The notes under the pieces were generated by a model. That model was not told the origin of the DNA and made no database searches. It worked only from the letters and a program-made list of their open reading frames with translations. From NCBI GenBank assembly GCA_963402885.1, contig OY727093.1, positions 5,715,501 to 5,779,500 of the forward strand: a DNA stretch of 64,000 nucleotides, given 5' to 3'. The stretch's first letter is position 1. Each line of letters begins with the position of its first letter. Origin of the DNA: Antedon bifida. Lineage: Eukaryota > Echinodermata > Crinoidea > Comatulida > Antedonidae. The position numbers and the translations under genes are program-made. Positions 62,223 through 64,000 of the stretch are shown piece by piece.

Positions 62223-64000
62223 AATCTCCTCACCGCCTAGTAAGGCTCCCAAGTTATATGTACTTAAATTTTCATGTGACTTAAGCCAGTGCCAAGTTTT
62301 CCTAGAAGTAATTTCCTAATTACATTTCTTTTTTTAAGTTTTGGATTTTCCCTTTGATGCTTGTTAGGACAAAAATGTTTTAAAAAAATCTTTTAACGAA
62401 ACATTCCGGTATCAAATTAGTGGCATGAAGTATGATAGTAAAAATAATTTTATGGTATTGTTGACAACTTATTATAATTTATGAAGACAAAATAAGAAAT
62501 ACAATTTCATTTGTTGGATTTGGTAATATATAACCTTTCCAACTTCGTCCTTCATTTGGTGCAAAGACTGTTCCAGTTTTTGGAACATTTAATGATTTGT
62601 AAATATATTTAATGTTTGTTTGATATCTTTTATATAATATTTTACGTTTTGCAATAATTTTATAGAAGATATTGATTTTATGTTACAGTCATTCCTAAAG
62701 AAGTTTTAAATTTGAATTGTAACAAATATTGTTAGATGACATTTTTTTAGATTACTAAATTTGTAATCATACTTAATCAAAATTAAATTGAGTTGTACTA
62801 CCTTGATTGCGTGAATATGTTGAACTGACAAACTTGAAATTGAATGTTTTTGAATTAAACAAAGAAGTGTATAAAAGATGTTTTTAAATTTTAAATGAAA
62901 TACATTATTCCATGAAATGTGTCTTTGGTTTCATTCTTCTGTGTATGATTTTATGAATTTATATTTGAGGACGATTTGTACAGAATTCAAGGATTATAGT
63001 AAAGTATTAAGAAATATATTTTTACTGAAAAAATTATACTGTAATTTTTCCAACAGAAAAGGCAATGTGACATTTATAACATGCATGGGCTTTATTTTAC
63101 TTAATGGAGACATTTTTCATTTTGATTTCAACGTTAGTCAAACATTTCAGAATCTGAATATGCATGTTATTTGAACATACACATATTTTACTAAGAAACA
63201 ATCGAATATAAAATTTGTACCCATGAAAACAGATTTCTGGGTTTTTATTTAGTACAATTAACAAGAAAAAGAGTTATTTTTAAAATCAAATTTGGACATA
63301 GACTTTTTGAAGTAATTATTTTGAAGAATGTCTTTTTTAAACTTTGTTTTACTAAATTTAGAAAATTGTATCCATGAACAAAGTGTATTATTTTTATTAG
63401 ATGCATTTATCAAAAAAAGAAAAAGATTATAATTCTGTTCCCCACTTGAAAGGGAATAGCGCCCTCTATTTTAATTTCAATTTATTCCTGATTATAATAG
63501 CAACTACAGCTGTATTGCTACAAATATATATCAAATACGTTTGACAAAATTTAAGAATTTCAATAAACTTGACAAAATATATTCTGTGCCGATTGTGAAC
63601 ATTGTTAATACAAGTGTTGTTGATAATAACAATTTCACATACCCACTGAAAAGTGCTCATAAAGTAAAGTTATAGAAACGGTATATTGATCTATCCATAT
63701 GTTTTTTGGATGGTGTCATGAAAAAAAATCATGACAAATATAGTACTGTAATTACAAAACACACAAATGCCTACTACTCTGGGCATTTACTGATTGTTAT
63801 TTTTATTTAAGAAAACTAATAATTTATATATAGATTTCTTTTTGTGCATTGCGTCGATTGTGTCTATAAATAGAAAATGATTCATGTCGTTGGTTGAACT
63901 ACTGCGCATGCTGCTGCACATAAATACGCCAAAAAACTAGCGCAATCGCGGGAGATGCAAACACTGAACACATATTCGACGAAACAAACACGGAAATTCA

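Larger units (their letters stand above)
61722..64000 (+). other. 3'UTR / 3' flank of the Bcl-2-like gene
   Basis: An overlapping AATAAATAAA at 62032-62041, about 310 nt after the stop, is the first polyadenylation-signal candidate. A small inverted-repeat element follows (62055-62222). The rest is AT-rich without coding signal; the 85-aa plus frame at 62917-63174 has no recognisable feature. The last 120 bp become GC- and CpG-richer (actgcgcatgctgc, gcgcaatcgcgggag) and could be the promoter of the next gene. Confidence 0.5.

Overview
The window is nuclear DNA from an animal. It is AT-rich, with long introns bounded by GT..AG, spliced protein genes, non-LTR and SINE retroelements and many short inverted-repeat elements. 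The gene content (a CELF/Bruno RNA-binding protein, an STK33 kinase, a multi-exon BCL2L14-like Bcl-2 protein) fits an invertebrate metazoan. The Bcl-G-like protein leads me to suspect a marine deuterostome, perhaps an echinoderm, but the sequence does not prove this.

Layout. (1) 656-22652, plus strand: the 3' two thirds of a CELF gene. It holds the end of RRM2, the variable linker spread over many small phase-1 exons (three of them 66-nt and related, one a 24-nt microexon), and a complete RRM3. RRM1 and most of RRM2 lie off the left edge. A strong splice donor 5 nt after the stop codon points to a spliced 3'UTR that may run several kilobases. (2) 30869-36915, minus strand: a complete ten-coding-exon STK33-like Ser/Thr kinase (454 aa, all catalytic motifs intact), tail-to-tail with CELF. 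A 5'UTR acceptor indicates a distant non-coding first exon, perhaps near 43.1 kb. (3) 37-44.5 kb: the presumed STK33 5' intron and promoter area, carrying two inverted-repeat DNA elements. A possible short start exon of an unidentified plus-strand gene lies at 44486-44571. (4) 44660-47109, minus strand: a 5'-truncated LINE with a long open reverse-transcriptase frame. (5) 47.1-57.3 kb: no convincing coding sequence, only several small tandem repeats and palindromes. (6) 57325-61721, plus strand: a six-coding-exon Bcl-2 family gene with BH3, degenerate BH1 and BH2, a very long basic, Ser-rich N-terminus, and no membrane anchor. It is most like BCL2L14 (Bcl-G). A tRNA-derived SINE sits just before its last exon.

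The most distinctive repeat is a roughly 155-170 bp foldback family with ends AAGCTCTGTCTACACTATCA. Eleven copies or fragments lie in CELF and STK33 introns and none was seen elsewhere in the window. The three protein genes are not functionally linked as far as the sequence shows. Exon boundaries were read by eye from splice signals, frame continuity and remembered family similarity. The phase arithmetic closes exactly for all three genes (382, 454 and 671 codons).
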